DNA from: Bacteroidota bacterium
GTDB lineage: Bacteria > Bacteroidota > Bacteroidia > Chitinophagales > BACL12
DNA length: 64,000 nt
Reading direction: 5' to 3'
NCBI GenBank assembly: GCA_016718035.1
Contig: JADKEK010000009.1
Location: 224,214 to 288,213 of the forward strand
Shown here: positions 15,242 to 24,652 of the stretch, one piece after another
Layout of the letters: each line of letters opens with the position of its first letter
Position numbering within the stretch: the first letter of the stretch is position 1
Made by a program: the position numbers and the translations under genes
The notes under the pieces: generated by a model
What the model saw: the letters and a program-made list of their open reading frames with translations, nothing else
What the model was told of the DNA's origin: nothing
Databases searched by the model: none

Positions 15242-17020
15242 TTAATAATCCAACTCAAAACCCAAAGTTTCTTTTAACTCCTTTATGAGAGGATTAATTT
15301 CTTCCATTTTTTTATATTTCTCCTGAGTAGTATAAGGGCGTTTTATTTTATCAGATTTTACACTTTCCACAATAAACGAAATGTCAAATTGATTATTTTC
15401 CAGTCCATCTTTTATAAACTCACGCAGGTCGTTTTGCATTTCCTTCATGATGTTTGCTTCCAGATTCGATTCTAAACGCACTACTATATTATTTGTTTCA
15501 TTAATAGACACAGCTGCTGCGTCCATTATAATGGCAACACGATTTTGGTCTTTACGGATAAAGTCAGCATATTGTTTCCAAACGATAAAAAACATTTCAG
15601 GCGAAATTACTTTTAACGGTTCTTCTACGGTTTTGGTTAAAAGCGCCGCAGACTTTTCGTCTTCCTCCTTTTTAATAGCCTGCCGAATATCCGTTTTTTT
15701 AGGGATGACAACCGTTTCAACAGATTCTAATTGAGGGGTAATAATGGTACTGTTTTCTACCCTTACTTTTTTTACCGGCTCCTCGCTTACAGTTGGTATG
15801 TCGGAAATATTGTTGGTTTCAGTAGGTTTTACTGCAGTAGAAATGGGTTTAATGTTAGCAATCGGGCGCTTTTCGTTCAGGTCAGGAGTTTTTTTTTCCA
15901 TGCCGCCTGCAGAAAGCGTTGAAACAGCGCTGTGGACATAACACAATTTCATCAATGCCAACTCCACATGTAAACGTTTATTTTTACTTGCACGATAATT
16001 GACATCTGTGCTATTTAAAATATTTAAACCGCTTAATAAAAACGAAGCGCTGATTAAATTACTCTGTGATTTATATCGTTCAATTACGGTTTCGCTGGTA
16101 TCTAATAATTTGAGTGTAGATTCATCTTTACAAACTAAAATGTTTCTAAAGTGTTCGGCCAATCCATTGATAAAAATATCGCCGTCAAATCCTTTATTTA
16201 CTACTTCATCAAATAACACTAATGCTGCTGCCACATCTTCAACAACAAATGCATCTGTTATTTTAAAGAAGTATTCATAATCGAGAATATTTAAATTTTC
16301 GATGACATCTTTAGCGGTAATTGACTTACCCGAGAAGCTGGTAATACGGTCGAAAATACTGAGTGCATCACGCATTGCACCATCTGCTTTTTGAGCAATA
16401 AGGTGCATAGCTTCATCGGTGCAATCAATACCTTCGTTTTTACAAATTATTTCGAGCTGTTGTGTCATGTCTTTGATTCTAATTCTATTAAAATCAAATA
16501 TTTGACAACGGCTTAAAATGGTAGGTATTATTTTATGTTTTTCGGTTGTTGCGAGAATAAATTTTACATATAATGGCGGTTCCTCCAGGGTTTTCAAAAA
16601 TGCGTTAAATGCCGAAGCACTTAGCATATGAACCTCATCTATGATATAAATTTTAAATTTACCGGAAGCAGGTGCATAACGAACCTGGTCGACTAAACTG
16701 CGAATATCTTCCACAGAGTTGTTGGAGGCAGCATCAATTTCATGAATATTAAACGATGCATTTTCGTTAAAAGAAGAACAGCTTTCACAAGTATTACATG
16801 CTTCGCCGTTTTCCTGAATATTTTCGCAGTTAATTGTTTTTGCCAAAATACGGGCACAAGTTGTTTTACCAACACCACGTGGACCGCAAAACAAAAACGA
16901 TTGCGCCAAATGGTTGTTTTTGATGGCATTTTTTAACGTCACCACTACCTGATCCTGCCCTATCACGTCATGCCATGATGAGGGCCTATATTTTCTCGCT
17001 GAAACAACAAAACTCTGCAC
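15242..17020 (-). CDS. dnaX: DNA polymerase III subunits gamma and tau
   Basis: DnaX is the clamp-loader ATPase. The N-terminal AAA+ module shows FVVSARKYRPSSWHDVIGQ, Walker A CGPRGVGKTT, a zinc-binding cluster (CENIQ..CNTCESC), Walker B IIDEVHML and sensor 1 (FILATTEKHK). A Lys/Glu/Thr-rich linker and a tau-like C-terminal region complete 592 residues. I chose the GTG at 17020, which gives MQSFVVSARKYRP, the usual Bacteroidota N-terminus. An in-frame extension to 17071 crosses a promoter-like TATCTTTA (17025-17032). It probably forms an operon with the M16 protease gene. No separate gamma frameshift site was looked for in detail. Confidence 0.95.
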   Translation of the reverse strand: MQSFVVSARKYRPSSWHDVIGQDQVVVTLKNAIKNNHLAQSFLFCGPRGVGKTTCARILAKTINCENIQENGEACNTCESCSSFNENASFNIHEIDAASNNSVEDIRSLVDQVRYAPASGKFKIYIIDEVHMLSASAFNAFLKTLEEPPLYVKFILATTEKHKIIPTILSRCQIFDFNRIRIKDMTQQLEIICKNEGIDCTDEAMHLIAQKADGAMRDALSIFDRITSFSGKSITAKDVIENLNILDYEYFFKITDAFVVEDVAAALVLFDEVVNKGFDGDIFINGLAEHFRNILVCKDESTLKLLDTSETVIERYKSQSNLISASFLLSGLNILNSTDVNYRASKNKRLHVELALMKLCYVHSAVSTLSAGGMEKKTPDLNEKRPIANIKPISTAVKPTETNNISDIPTVSEEPVKKVRVENSTIITPQLESVETVVIPKKTDIRQAIKKEEDEKSAALLTKTVEEPLKVISPEMFFIVWKQYADFIRKDQNRVAIIMDAAAVSINETNNIVVRLESNLEANIMKEMQNDLREFIKDGLENNQFDISFIVESVKSDKIKRPYTTQEKYKKMEEINPLIKELKETLGFELDY

Positions 17021-17150
17021 GGGGTAAAGATAGCAAATTTGGCCAGTTTCAAAAGCCCTAATCTGACACAAATTTTACCGGAAATACCGATAAATATGGT
17101 CTCCTTACCTGAAATAAGGTTACATTTGGCATACCAAGCAACGGCATTAA

Positions 17151-18386
17151 ATGCGACTTAAAGTGCCCCTTTTCTATTTATCGAAAATACCTGTCATCAC
17201 AGTTTTGTTGATGATATGGCATTTTATATGCGGAAATGACGCTTATGGTCAAAACTTTATTCCAAACGGCGATTTCGAACAATTCGACACCTGTCCGAAC
17301 AAATTAGGCCAACTTAAACTCGCTGAGCCATGGTTCAATGCGACTTACCCTGAATCTGAATATTTTAATACTTGTAGTATAAACGATACCACATCAATAC
17401 CCACCAATTATTTTGGCGTTCAGCAGGCTCAATCCGGAAGCGGTTATTGTGGTATGTATGTAGCACAAACCGGCGGACCACCTTATCGCGAATTTATTGA
17501 AGCAAAATTAACATCACCGTTAAGTGCCAATGTGGCTTATAATTTGGTTTGGTATGCAAGTGTTGCAGATATCAGTAGTTGTTTTCCTGCGAGTATTTGT
17601 GTGTATTTAACCAGCGACAGTTTGATTAATTATACTACAACCTCTTTTCTTACCGCAGCCACTTTAATTGAACAACAATTTTGCAACCCAGAAAATATTG
17701 TTTTTAACGATACCAGTGCTTGGGTTAAAATTAATTGTTGTTTTATTGCCAATGGTGATGAACGATTTATTGTTATAGGTAATAATTACAGCGATTTATT
17801 TATCGGTTGCAGCGGTGACCCGGGTGTATTTCAGGCTGCCTATTTGTATATTGATAATATTTCGATTGTTGAAATGCCCACACAAACTGTTCATTTTGAT
17901 ACGGCAGTTTGCAAAGGCCAACCGGTACCAATTAATTTGAGCAAACTCATTGAAGAACCCGGCAACACTAACCCATTGTTTGTTTGGAATGATGGTTTTA
18001 TAGGTGCTGAACGCTTATTGGTGAATGAAAATATTTATACCATAACAGTGGACAATGGATGTGCAACCGATACTCTCATCATTGAGTTAAAACATTTAAC
18101 AGATTGTCCTGAAGTATTTTATATACCAAATGCATTTTCACCCAATAATGATGGCATTAATGACTTTTTTCGAATCACAAACGAAAATATTACCGTGTTA
18201 AATTTCGAAATTTATAATCGTTACGGCAAACAAATTGTGTCTGTTTACGATTATTTATCCGGATGGGATGGTAATGTAAATGGCAATCCTGCTGATGTTG
18301 GTGTTTACATTTATAACTTACGTTATCGCACAAATATCAGCGAAACCTTTCAAGAAAAAAAAGGTTATATTACTTTAATACGGTAA
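17151..18386 (+). CDS. T9SS type B cargo with carbohydrate-binding-like N-domain
   Basis: The 411-residue secreted protein has an N-terminal membrane-spanning signal sequence. It is followed by NFIPNGDFEQFDTCP, a start typical of carbohydrate-binding-like (galactose-binding fold) domains in this phylum. The C-terminal 85 residues form a CHU_C/type B sorting domain: IPNAFSPNNDGINDFF, EIYNRYGKQI, GWDGN, GVYIYNLRY and KKGYITLIR. This signal directs export by the type IX system and surface attachment through PorP/SprF-like proteins. It overlaps nothing and converges on the cyanophycinase-like gene 9 nt away. The ligand is unknown. Confidence 0.88.
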   Translation: MRLKVPLFYLSKIPVITVLLMIWHFICGNDAYGQNFIPNGDFEQFDTCPNKLGQLKLAEPWFNATYPESEYFNTCSINDTTSIPTNYFGVQQAQSGSGYCGMYVAQTGGPPYREFIEAKLTSPLSANVAYNLVWYASVADISSCFPASICVYLTSDSLINYTTTSFLTAATLIEQQFCNPENIVFNDTSAWVKINCCFIANGDERFIVIGNNYSDLFIGCSGDPGVFQAAYLYIDNISIVEMPTQTVHFDTAVCKGQPVPINLSKLIEEPGNTNPLFVWNDGFIGAERLLVNENIYTITVDNGCATDTLIIELKHLTDCPEVFYIPNAFSPNNDGINDFFRITNENITVLNFEIYNRYGKQIVSVYDYLSGWDGNVNGNPADVGVYIYNLRYRTNISETFQEKKGYITLIR

Positions 18387-18395
18387 TACAATTGT

Positions 18396-19694
18396 TTACT
18401 TTACAAATTCAATAAAATTGCTGTTTTGTTGCGCATCAGTAGTGGCTAGCAGATATGTTCCATTTACCAGTTGTTTAATTTGGATACTGTTATTAAAAAT
18501 ATCGCCCGACTGAATTAATTGTCCTGTAAAAGTATATATTTTGTACTGCTGCAATAACACATCAGTATAAATATGTAAAACATCCTGTTCAATATTTATA
18601 GCTAACGATGTATTTAAGTCATCAGGTTGTTCAATTGGTGTTGTGCAGTCTATTTCGGTTGCTTCGGTGGTAACTTTTAAAACAGCATTTTCTACCCACC
18701 AGTTTTCCCACGTGAAATCTGCGCCAGACGCCGTTTTCCAGTCGTTTAAATCTACCATCCCACTACCTGAATTCGTACCTGCCATTTTAATTACTTTAAT
18801 TGCTGCATCATTTCTATCCCATGTAAGTAAATCGCCATCAGCACAAACTTCCGGACCGGAAGGGGAATAACAATTTACCTGTAAAAAATAAGCGAAATCA
18901 TCATCACCGGGATAAGAACCATAAACATGTGCAATGTTTAATTCATCAATACAAACAGCAGTATATTCTTCCACACCAATTCCGTAAAATGGTGTTCCGT
19001 ATTCTGTCATTAATCTCGCTAAAAAAGTAACTTGCCTGCCTCTTCTATCCGGATTATCGTAATGTGTGTCGGTAATTAAATTTGTTGTAGCCGGATTATT
19101 TAAAAAATCGTCATTTCCTAATTGCACTAAATTATGATAAGGGTTGTGTAAAGCAGTATTAGAAATAATGGTACCATTTTCTGCAGAAAAATATGCCTGT
19201 CCCATAATTGCACAGCCTGCACTTGTTCCACCAATAGTTATTTGTTTTTCATTAATAAGCACATTAAATGCATCTTCCATAGGTGTATCGCGCCAATAGT
19301 CGATATATTCCCATTGATCGCCACCGGCAAACCACAATGCATCCGCTTCTGCCACCCTGCGCAATACATAAGGGTTAAAAGATGCATCCTTATTATTACA
19401 GAGTATAGTTTCAACCGAATTAATTTCCACTCCTAAATCCTCAAAAAAATAGTCATTGTATCCATCTTCGCCTGATGTTCTCAACACCAAAACATCACCT
19501 CCACCTGCACGTTCGAGGAACCAGCGCATAGCATTATCGTTTTCGGATGCCCCTCCCATTAAAACTGTACCTTTTTGCACCGTAACCGTCACGTCTGTAG
19601 TGTCGCCGGTAAAGTAACTCGTGTAGTCCTGAGCAAAAGCAGGCATGGATAAACACGACATTAAAAACAGGCCAAATACTCTCATATCCTTCAT
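18396..19694 (-). CDS. Cyanophycinase-like S51 peptidase with T9SS type A sorting domain
   Basis: The protein (432 residues from the ATG at 19694) has a signal peptide ending near PAFAQ. A peptidase S51 domain follows, with GTVLMGGASENDNAMRWF, ALWFAGGDQWEY and the nucleophile motif GGTSAGCAIMGQA (Ser158). Family members are serine exopeptidases acting on beta-aspartyl peptides such as cyanophycin. The C-terminus is a type A sorting domain (LNTSLAINIEQ to NGTYLLATTDAQ). Secretion suggests scavenging of external cyanophycin or isoaspartyl peptides. The ATG at 19685 is an alternative start; the TTG at 19703 lies inside the -7 box and is rejected. Confidence 0.88.
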   Translation of the reverse strand: MKDMRVFGLFLMSCLSMPAFAQDYTSYFTGDTTDVTVTVQKGTVLMGGASENDNAMRWFLERAGGGDVLVLRTSGEDGYNDYFFEDLGVEINSVETILCNNKDASFNPYVLRRVAEADALWFAGGDQWEYIDYWRDTPMEDAFNVLINEKQITIGGTSAGCAIMGQAYFSAENGTIISNTALHNPYHNLVQLGNDDFLNNPATTNLITDTHYDNPDRRGRQVTFLARLMTEYGTPFYGIGVEEYTAVCIDELNIAHVYGSYPGDDDFAYFLQVNCYSPSGPEVCADGDLLTWDRNDAAIKVIKMAGTNSGSGMVDLNDWKTASGADFTWENWWVENAVLKVTTEATEIDCTTPIEQPDDLNTSLAINIEQDVLHIYTDVLLQQYKIYTFTGQLIQSGDIFNNSIQIKQLVNGTYLLATTDAQQNSNFIEFVK

Positions 19695-19700
19695 TTTGAG

Positions 19701-19708
19701 CAAATATA
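19701..19708 (-). promoter_or_regulatory. -7 box for the cyanophycinase-like gene
   Basis: On the minus strand TATATTTG matches TAnnTTTG exactly. Its last base is 7 nt from the ATG at 19694, which predicts a very short leader. A divergent copy of the same box lies at 19745-19752. Confidence 0.55.
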
Positions 19709-19744
19709 AGCATCAAAGTCATTTTTACATTTATAACAACCCCG

Positions 19745-19752
19745 TATATTTG
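19745..19752 (+). promoter_or_regulatory. -7 box for proline dehydrogenase
   Basis: TATATTTG on the plus strand lies 18 nt before the TTG start at 19770. It is identical to the divergent box at 19701-19708; the boxes are 36 nt apart, so the two promoters overlap. Confidence 0.6.
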
Positions 19753-19769
19753 CCAAAAATCAATACAAC

Positions 19770-20948
19770 TTGGAACCTTCGCCGAAAATCGATTTTAACG
19801 ATACCGAAATAGCTTTTTCGGGTAAAAGCAATAAAGAACTGAAATGGGAGCACTGGTTATTTAAAGTGATGAATAATCCGGTGATGACAAATATACTTAC
19901 CACTTTGGCCAGCTGGACACTCAATTTACATTTGCCGTTTAAATGGGCAATAAAAGGCACTGTTTACCAGCAATTTTGTGGTGGAGAAACCCTGAAAGAA
20001 ACCATTCCTGTTTTAAATAAACTTGAACAATTTCATATCGGTGCTATTATTGATTATGGTGTAGAAGGCAAAGAATCAGAAGCCGAATTTGAACGAACAA
20101 AAAATGAGTTAATTCATATTATTCAATTTGCATCCGGTAAAAAAAATATTCCGTTTATTAGTAGCAAGGTAACAGGAGTTACCAGTTTTGCATTATTGGA
20201 AAAATTAAATGCAAAAGCAACACTCACTGCGGAAGAAGAAAAAGAAAAAACAAAATTGTATGCACGCATGGATCAAATTGCTGCCGCAGCTGCACAAAAC
20301 CATATTGGATTATTTATTGATGCTGAAGAAAGTTGGATTCAGGATGCTGTTGATGATTTAACGTTTGAATTAATGCGTAAATACAATCAACAAAAAGCAG
20401 TTGTATTTGCTACACCACAAATGTATCGCCACGATCGTCTCGCATTTTCGAAACGCGCATTGGAAGATGCCAAACAACATAATTATATTTTAGGCTTGAA
20501 ACCTGTTCGTGGTGCCTATATGGATAAAGAACGCAAACGTGCAGAAGAAATGAATTATCCTTCACCTATTCAACCTGATAAAAATGCAACAGACCGCGAT
20601 TATGATGCAGTAATTTTATTTTGTCTGGAAAATATGGATCGCATTGCAGTTTGTGCTGCAACACATAATGAAAAAAGTAGTTTGCTACTCGCATCTGAAA
20701 TGCAAAAACGAAATATTCCTGCCAATCATCCGCATTTTTATTTCTCACAATTGTATGGCATGAGTGACCAAATCACTTACAATTTAGCAAAAGCCGGATT
20801 TAATGTAACCAAATATTTGCCTTATGGTCCGGTTAAAGATGTAATTCCATATTTAATTCGTCGTGCACAGGAGAATAAATCGGTGAGCGGACAAATGAGC
20901 AGGGAATTAAATCTGATCGACAAAGAAATTAAACGCAGAGGGTTGTAA
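19770..20948 (+). CDS. Proline dehydrogenase
   Basis: The 392-residue monofunctional flavoenzyme oxidises proline to pyrroline-5-carboxylate. Family motifs are FNDTEIAFSGKSNKELK at the N-terminus, LGLKPVRGAYMDKERKRA in the FAD/substrate region, and KYLPYGPVKDVIPYLIRRAQEN, the conserved C-terminal barrel motif. The start is a TTG (MEPSPKIDFND); no upstream ATG is in frame, and the -7 box at 19745-19752 fits it. The partner enzyme pruA is 40 kb away at 59961-61589, on the other strand. The product would also enter glutamate metabolism through that enzyme. Confidence 0.92.
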   Translation: MEPSPKIDFNDTEIAFSGKSNKELKWEHWLFKVMNNPVMTNILTTLASWTLNLHLPFKWAIKGTVYQQFCGGETLKETIPVLNKLEQFHIGAIIDYGVEGKESEAEFERTKNELIHIIQFASGKKNIPFISSKVTGVTSFALLEKLNAKATLTAEEEKEKTKLYARMDQIAAAAAQNHIGLFIDAEESWIQDAVDDLTFELMRKYNQQKAVVFATPQMYRHDRLAFSKRALEDAKQHNYILGLKPVRGAYMDKERKRAEEMNYPSPIQPDKNATDRDYDAVILFCLENMDRIAVCAATHNEKSSLLLASEMQKRNIPANHPHFYFSQLYGMSDQITYNLAKAGFNVTKYLPYGPVKDVIPYLIRRAQENKSVSGQMSRELNLIDKEIKRRGL

Positions 20949-20977
20949 CCTATTTCGTTTAACAAACCTCCTTGTTT

Positions 20978-22516
20978 TTAATTCACCTTAATAGTTCCTA
21001 TGTATTCCTTTTTGCCATCTCGTGCAAAGAAGATGAATTTTTTGTCAGCCGATTGTTGCGACATAGTAACGCGCAGGTGATAAGCACTGATATCACCGGG
21101 TAGGACAACTTTTTTATAGGAGCCGTCGCTATTAATAGTTACCATCATAATTTGTGAATTCTTTATTTTATAATCTTCCAATTCTCTATAATTTTTTGCA
21201 TTTAAATTTTCGGAATTGCCATTATAAAATAAGTATAGTTTATCACCATTTTGCATAAAGTTATAGGATGTAAAATCTGCTTCAATGGAGAATTGTTTTT
21301 TAGGCACTGCATTCATCCAAACAATTTCAGCATTGGAATCAACTCCCAATGTAATTAGTGTCAGGCAACTGAAATAGGTGCCCGACTGCGTATTAGAAAC
21401 AGCAAATTCTTCAATTATAAAAATAAAATCACCATTATCCATTAATAATAACTCATCAAGCGATAATTTAATTCTAAAAGCCTTATCGAGCTTTATTTTA
21501 TCGAGAAAATCCTGTGTGAAATTTTTTACGCTTTTATTGGTTATACTTAACGATGCTTTATCAACTGAAAAAGCATAAAATGCGTCCATTTCGTTTGCTT
21601 CATCTGCAGAACTACATACACCGGAAACGATAATATTACCTGCTTTATCAAAAGCCATCAAACCATCTAAAAAGTTCACACCTTGCTGAACCAAATCGAT
21701 ATTTTTCATTTGCGCACCTTTATTAGAAATTTGGTGCAAACTAGTTATTGCTCTTATTGTATTAGGTTTAGTTGCTTTTGCTCCCTCCATAAATCTCCAA
21801 CCTAAAATATAAACATCGCCATTATTATCCACGCTTACCTGAGTTGGGGTATATTTATCATCGGTTGAAGGTATTACCACATTTTTTTCCCACTGCTTTA
21901 CCAAACCTTCACCAAACACAGCTATTGTTGTTATATTACTATTGAATCTGTTTCCTAATTTATCTCCATAATCTCTGCCTAACGACTGCATTGGGAATGC
22001 ATGGAAAGCAATAAATTTTTTGTCTGCAGATTCCACCATTTGTAATGATAAAAAAAGTTGATCATCCTCCTGCTTTACATTAAATAATAAAGCTGCTGCA
22101 CCGGAATTATACAATTTTACCGGTTCCAACTTTTGTGCATATACATTCCAACTGCTTGTCTTTTTACTGTACTTGCGGGAAATACTGTATACATCTCCAT
22201 TAAATAAAATTGGCCATTCTAAACTTTCGTCATCGTCTTGAGGAATAGCTTTTTCTGCGAGTAGTTTAAGGTCGTTAGAATATTTTTGAATTATCAATGT
22301 TGTTTGTGAGCCTGTGGCATTGAATCCAACCTCAAATTTATATTTCGAACTAAAGCTGGCTACATAAAATCCGGTTTCGTCACCACCTAAATTTTTCGAT
22401 GCATCGGCTGAAAACTTGTCCTCCAACAATGAGGTTTCAATTTTGATGTCTTGAGCAACAAGGGTAAAACTTTGCAATAAAAGCAGGCAAATACCTATAA
22501 TGTGATATGATTTCAT
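20978..22516 (-). CDS. Secreted hypothetical protein, possible beta-propeller
   Basis: I do not recognise this 512-residue protein. It has a signal peptide ending near FTLVAQ and no membrane segment afterwards. The sequence is rich in short strand-like segments, with repeated patterns such as NGDVYILGWRFMEG, AGNIIVSGVCSS and NGDFIFIIEEF, in which a glycine/asparagine turn precedes a hydrophobic strand. This spacing is seen in beta-propellers. No sorting domain is seen at the C-terminus (ends KEYIGTIKVN), so it is probably periplasmic. It converges on proline dehydrogenase and is divergent from the hmgA promoter region. Confidence 0.6.
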   Translation of the reverse strand: MKSYHIIGICLLLLQSFTLVAQDIKIETSLLEDKFSADASKNLGGDETGFYVASFSSKYKFEVGFNATGSQTTLIIQKYSNDLKLLAEKAIPQDDDESLEWPILFNGDVYSISRKYSKKTSSWNVYAQKLEPVKLYNSGAAALLFNVKQEDDQLFLSLQMVESADKKFIAFHAFPMQSLGRDYGDKLGNRFNSNITTIAVFGEGLVKQWEKNVVIPSTDDKYTPTQVSVDNNGDVYILGWRFMEGAKATKPNTIRAITSLHQISNKGAQMKNIDLVQQGVNFLDGLMAFDKAGNIIVSGVCSSADEANEMDAFYAFSVDKASLSITNKSVKNFTQDFLDKIKLDKAFRIKLSLDELLLMDNGDFIFIIEEFAVSNTQSGTYFSCLTLITLGVDSNAEIVWMNAVPKKQFSIEADFTSYNFMQNGDKLYLFYNGNSENLNAKNYRELEDYKIKNSQIMMVTINSDGSYKKVVLPGDISAYHLRVTMSQQSADKKFIFFARDGKKEYIGTIKVN

Positions 22517-22724
22517 CTTGTTAATTTGGGCTGTTATAAAATAAAGTAGTGAAAATGATTACAAATATAATTATCAGGATAGTTGTTTTCATTTTTTGCG
22601 GGTAAATGCCTGGATAACCCATCAAATTAGCCTTGTTTGGTTCAAATTTGTAAGTTCACCCCAACAGCAGCATTTCAGGTAAAAACAACAGGCCATAAAT
22701 AGAAATCTAAGTTAATAGATTAGC

Positions 22725-22760
22725 TAGTCTAAACTAGAAGCCTATTAGTCTAAACTAGAA
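22725..22760 (+). promoter_or_regulatory. Direct repeat upstream of hmgA, candidate regulator site
   Basis: TAGTCTAAACTAGAA occurs at 22725-22739 and again at 22746-22760, a 21-nt period, so both copies face the same side of the helix. The second copy is embedded in ATTAGTCTAAA (22744-22754), identical over 11 nt to the reverse complement of the metal operon operator at 4446-4461. The repeat lies about 60-95 nt upstream of the hmgA -7 box. Confidence 0.55.
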
Positions 22761-22818
22761 AGTAGATTAACTACAACTCCTCCGACAAAAATCATCTTTT
22801 TTAGAATGATTTCCTTTG

Positions 22819-22826
22819 TATTTTTG
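22819..22826 (+). promoter_or_regulatory. -7 box for hmgA
   Basis: TATTTTTG fits TAnnTTTG. It lies 29 nt before the ATG at 22855 and places the start of transcription after the in-frame ATG at 22816. Confidence 0.55.
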
Positions 22827-22854
22827 CTTAAGGATACTCAAACAGGGACATTTT

Positions 22855-24012
22855 ATGCCATTTTACACCAAATCAGGGAACATTCCCGAGAAACGTCATA
22901 TTCAATTCCGCAAGCCGGATGGGACACTTTACCACGAAGAGTTGTTTTCTACAGAAGGATTTAGCAACACGTATAGTTTATTATATCACCTTTACCCGCC
23001 TACAAAAATTAAGCAGGTTGGTGAAGCATACAGTGTTGAGCCTAAAGTAGTGTTGTCGAAACAATTAAGACATCGCTCACTAAAAGGGTTTAAAATAAAA
23101 CCGGTAGATGATTATTTGGAAAGTCGCAAAGCGGTTTTAGTGAACAGCGATTTACATATTTCTTTGGCTGCTCCTCGCAAAAGTATGACAGACTACTTTT
23201 ATAAAAATGTAGATGCTGATGAAATGATATTTGTCCATGAAGGAACCGGTACATTAAAAACGATGTATGGAGATATTCCTTTTGAATATGGTGATTATGT
23301 GATTATTCCAAGAGGAACATTATATCAGATAACATTTAATGATGAAAACAACAGGTTATTAATTGTTGAATCGTTTTCACCGATAGAATTTCCGAAACGT
23401 TATATGAATCGTGTTGGGCAATTAATGGAACATTCCCCATTTTGCGAACGCGATATCAAAACTCCGCAAAATTTAAAAACTTACGATGAGCAGGGTGATT
23501 TTTATTTTAAAATTAAAAAGCAAGGTATCATTTATCCTTATCACTATGCCAATCACCCATTTGATTTAATTGGTTGGGATGGTTATGTATATCCGTGGGC
23601 TTTTTCAATTCATAATTTCGAACCAATTACAGGTCGTGTGCACCAACCACCTCCGGTGCATCAAACTTTTGAAGCGCATAATTTTGTGATATGCAGTTTT
23701 GTGCCGCGTATGTATGATTATCATCCATTGGCAATACCTGCACCTTACAATCACAGCAATATTGACAGCGATGAAATTTTATATTATGTTGACGGCGATT
23801 TCATGAGCCGAAAAAGTGTTGAACGCGGTCAAATTACCCTTCACCCGGGCGGCATTCCCCACGGTCCACACCCAGGCACATACGAAGGAAGCATCGGCAA
23901 AAAAGAAACCAAAGAATTAGCTGTAATGATTGATCCATTTAAGCCACTTCAATTAACTGAAGAAGCATTGGAGATTGAGGATACGGAGTATTATTTGAGT
24001 TGGCTTAGTTAA
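22855..24012 (+). CDS. hmgA: Homogentisate 1,2-dioxygenase
   Basis: The 385-residue Fe(II) enzyme opens the ring of homogentisate to maleylacetoacetate in tyrosine degradation. The start MPFYTKSGNIPEKRHIQFRK is typical of the bacterial family and fits the promoter position. Iron ligands expected in the family are visible near the C-terminus: a His and a Glu in YNHSNIDSDEILYY and a His in HPGGIPHGPHPG. The gene ends at a TAA that runs directly into an 8-nt tandem repeat array. hppD, the previous pathway step, follows 690 nt downstream, with a four-helix-bundle gene between. Confidence 0.95.
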   Translation: MPFYTKSGNIPEKRHIQFRKPDGTLYHEELFSTEGFSNTYSLLYHLYPPTKIKQVGEAYSVEPKVVLSKQLRHRSLKGFKIKPVDDYLESRKAVLVNSDLHISLAAPRKSMTDYFYKNVDADEMIFVHEGTGTLKTMYGDIPFEYGDYVIIPRGTLYQITFNDENNRLLIVESFSPIEFPKRYMNRVGQLMEHSPFCERDIKTPQNLKTYDEQGDFYFKIKKQGIIYPYHYANHPFDLIGWDGYVYPWAFSIHNFEPITGRVHQPPPVHQTFEAHNFVICSFVPRMYDYHPLAIPAPYNHSNIDSDEILYYVDGDFMSRKSVERGQITLHPGGIPHGPHPGTYEGSIGKKETKELAVMIDPFKPLQLTEEALEIEDTEYYLSWLS

Positions 24013-24123
24013 TGTGCTGATGTGTTAATGTGCTGATGTGCTGATGTGCTGATGTGGGAATGTGATAATGTGCTGATGTGTTAATGTGTTGATGAGCTGA
24101 TTGGGTAAATTGATAATTTGATA
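24012..24123 (+). repeat. Left array of 14 units of an 8-nt repeat
   Basis: Fourteen consecutive 8-nt units with consensus ATGTGCTR (variants ATGTGTTA, ATGTGGGA, ATGTGATA, later ATTTGATA) start on the last base of the hmgA stop codon. The first ten or so are well conserved and the last four decay. The complement array is at 24653-24692. In RNA the two could pair to form a long stem around the gene between them. Confidence 0.85.
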
Positions 24124-24237
24124 CTTTTCAAAATGAATTAAAATGCAAGTATGAATTAATAAAAATGGATAATAAAGTAATATCACCTTGTCCCTGGTAT
24201 TACTTTAAGATATTTTATCACCTTAAAAACAAAAAAA

Positions 24238-24585
24238 ATGAGTAATGAAGAAAAAAATCTGATTGTAGATTTAACTTTTGAATTTTCGTTATTAATTATT
24301 GATTACACTGAAGAGTTAGAAAAATTAAAAAAAAACAGAATGGCCTGGCAGTTATTTGATGCGGGAACATCTGTTGGAGCAAATGTAAATGAATCACAAA
24401 ACGCGGAGAGCAGGGCGGATTTTATTCATAAAATGAAAATTGCCGCAAAAGAAGGTAGCGAGTTACAATATTGGCTTCGATTATGTAAACATGCAAAAAA
24501 CTACCCTGAATGTGATGATTTACTGGAAAGAATAGTTGTAATCAATAAAATATTAAGTAAAATTATTTCATCATCAAAAAAATAA
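24238..24585 (+). CDS. S23-type four-helix-bundle protein
   Basis: The 115-residue protein belongs to the four-helix-bundle family first seen as the ORF in 23S rRNA intervening sequences (TIGR02436/S23, related to the bAvd fold). Typical segments are FELSLLIIDYTEE-like helix 1, AWQLFDAGTSVGANVNESQNAES with conserved glycines and asparagines, FIHKMKIAAKEGSELQYWLRL and a C-terminal leucine/isoleucine-rich helix. It has an AAAAAA-rich leader and a small hairpin upstream (24174-24206). It is bracketed by inverted 8-nt repeat arrays and sits between hmgA and hppD, to which it has no metabolic relation. The cellular function of the family is not established. Confidence 0.88.
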   Translation: MSNEEKNLIVDLTFEFSLLIIDYTEELEKLKKNRMAWQLFDAGTSVGANVNESQNAESRADFIHKMKIAAKEGSELQYWLRLCKHAKNYPECDDLLERIVVINKILSKIISSSKK

Positions 24586-24652
24586 ACCCGTTGATCGCTA
24601 AGTGTGACTAAAATTGAAAATCATACCGGCTGTTTCCACCCTGGCGGATGGT

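Noticed and set aside
24238..24585. Accessory protein of a diversity-generating retroelement
   Set aside because: The fold family is shared with bAvd, but no reverse transcriptase, template repeat or variable repeat is in view.
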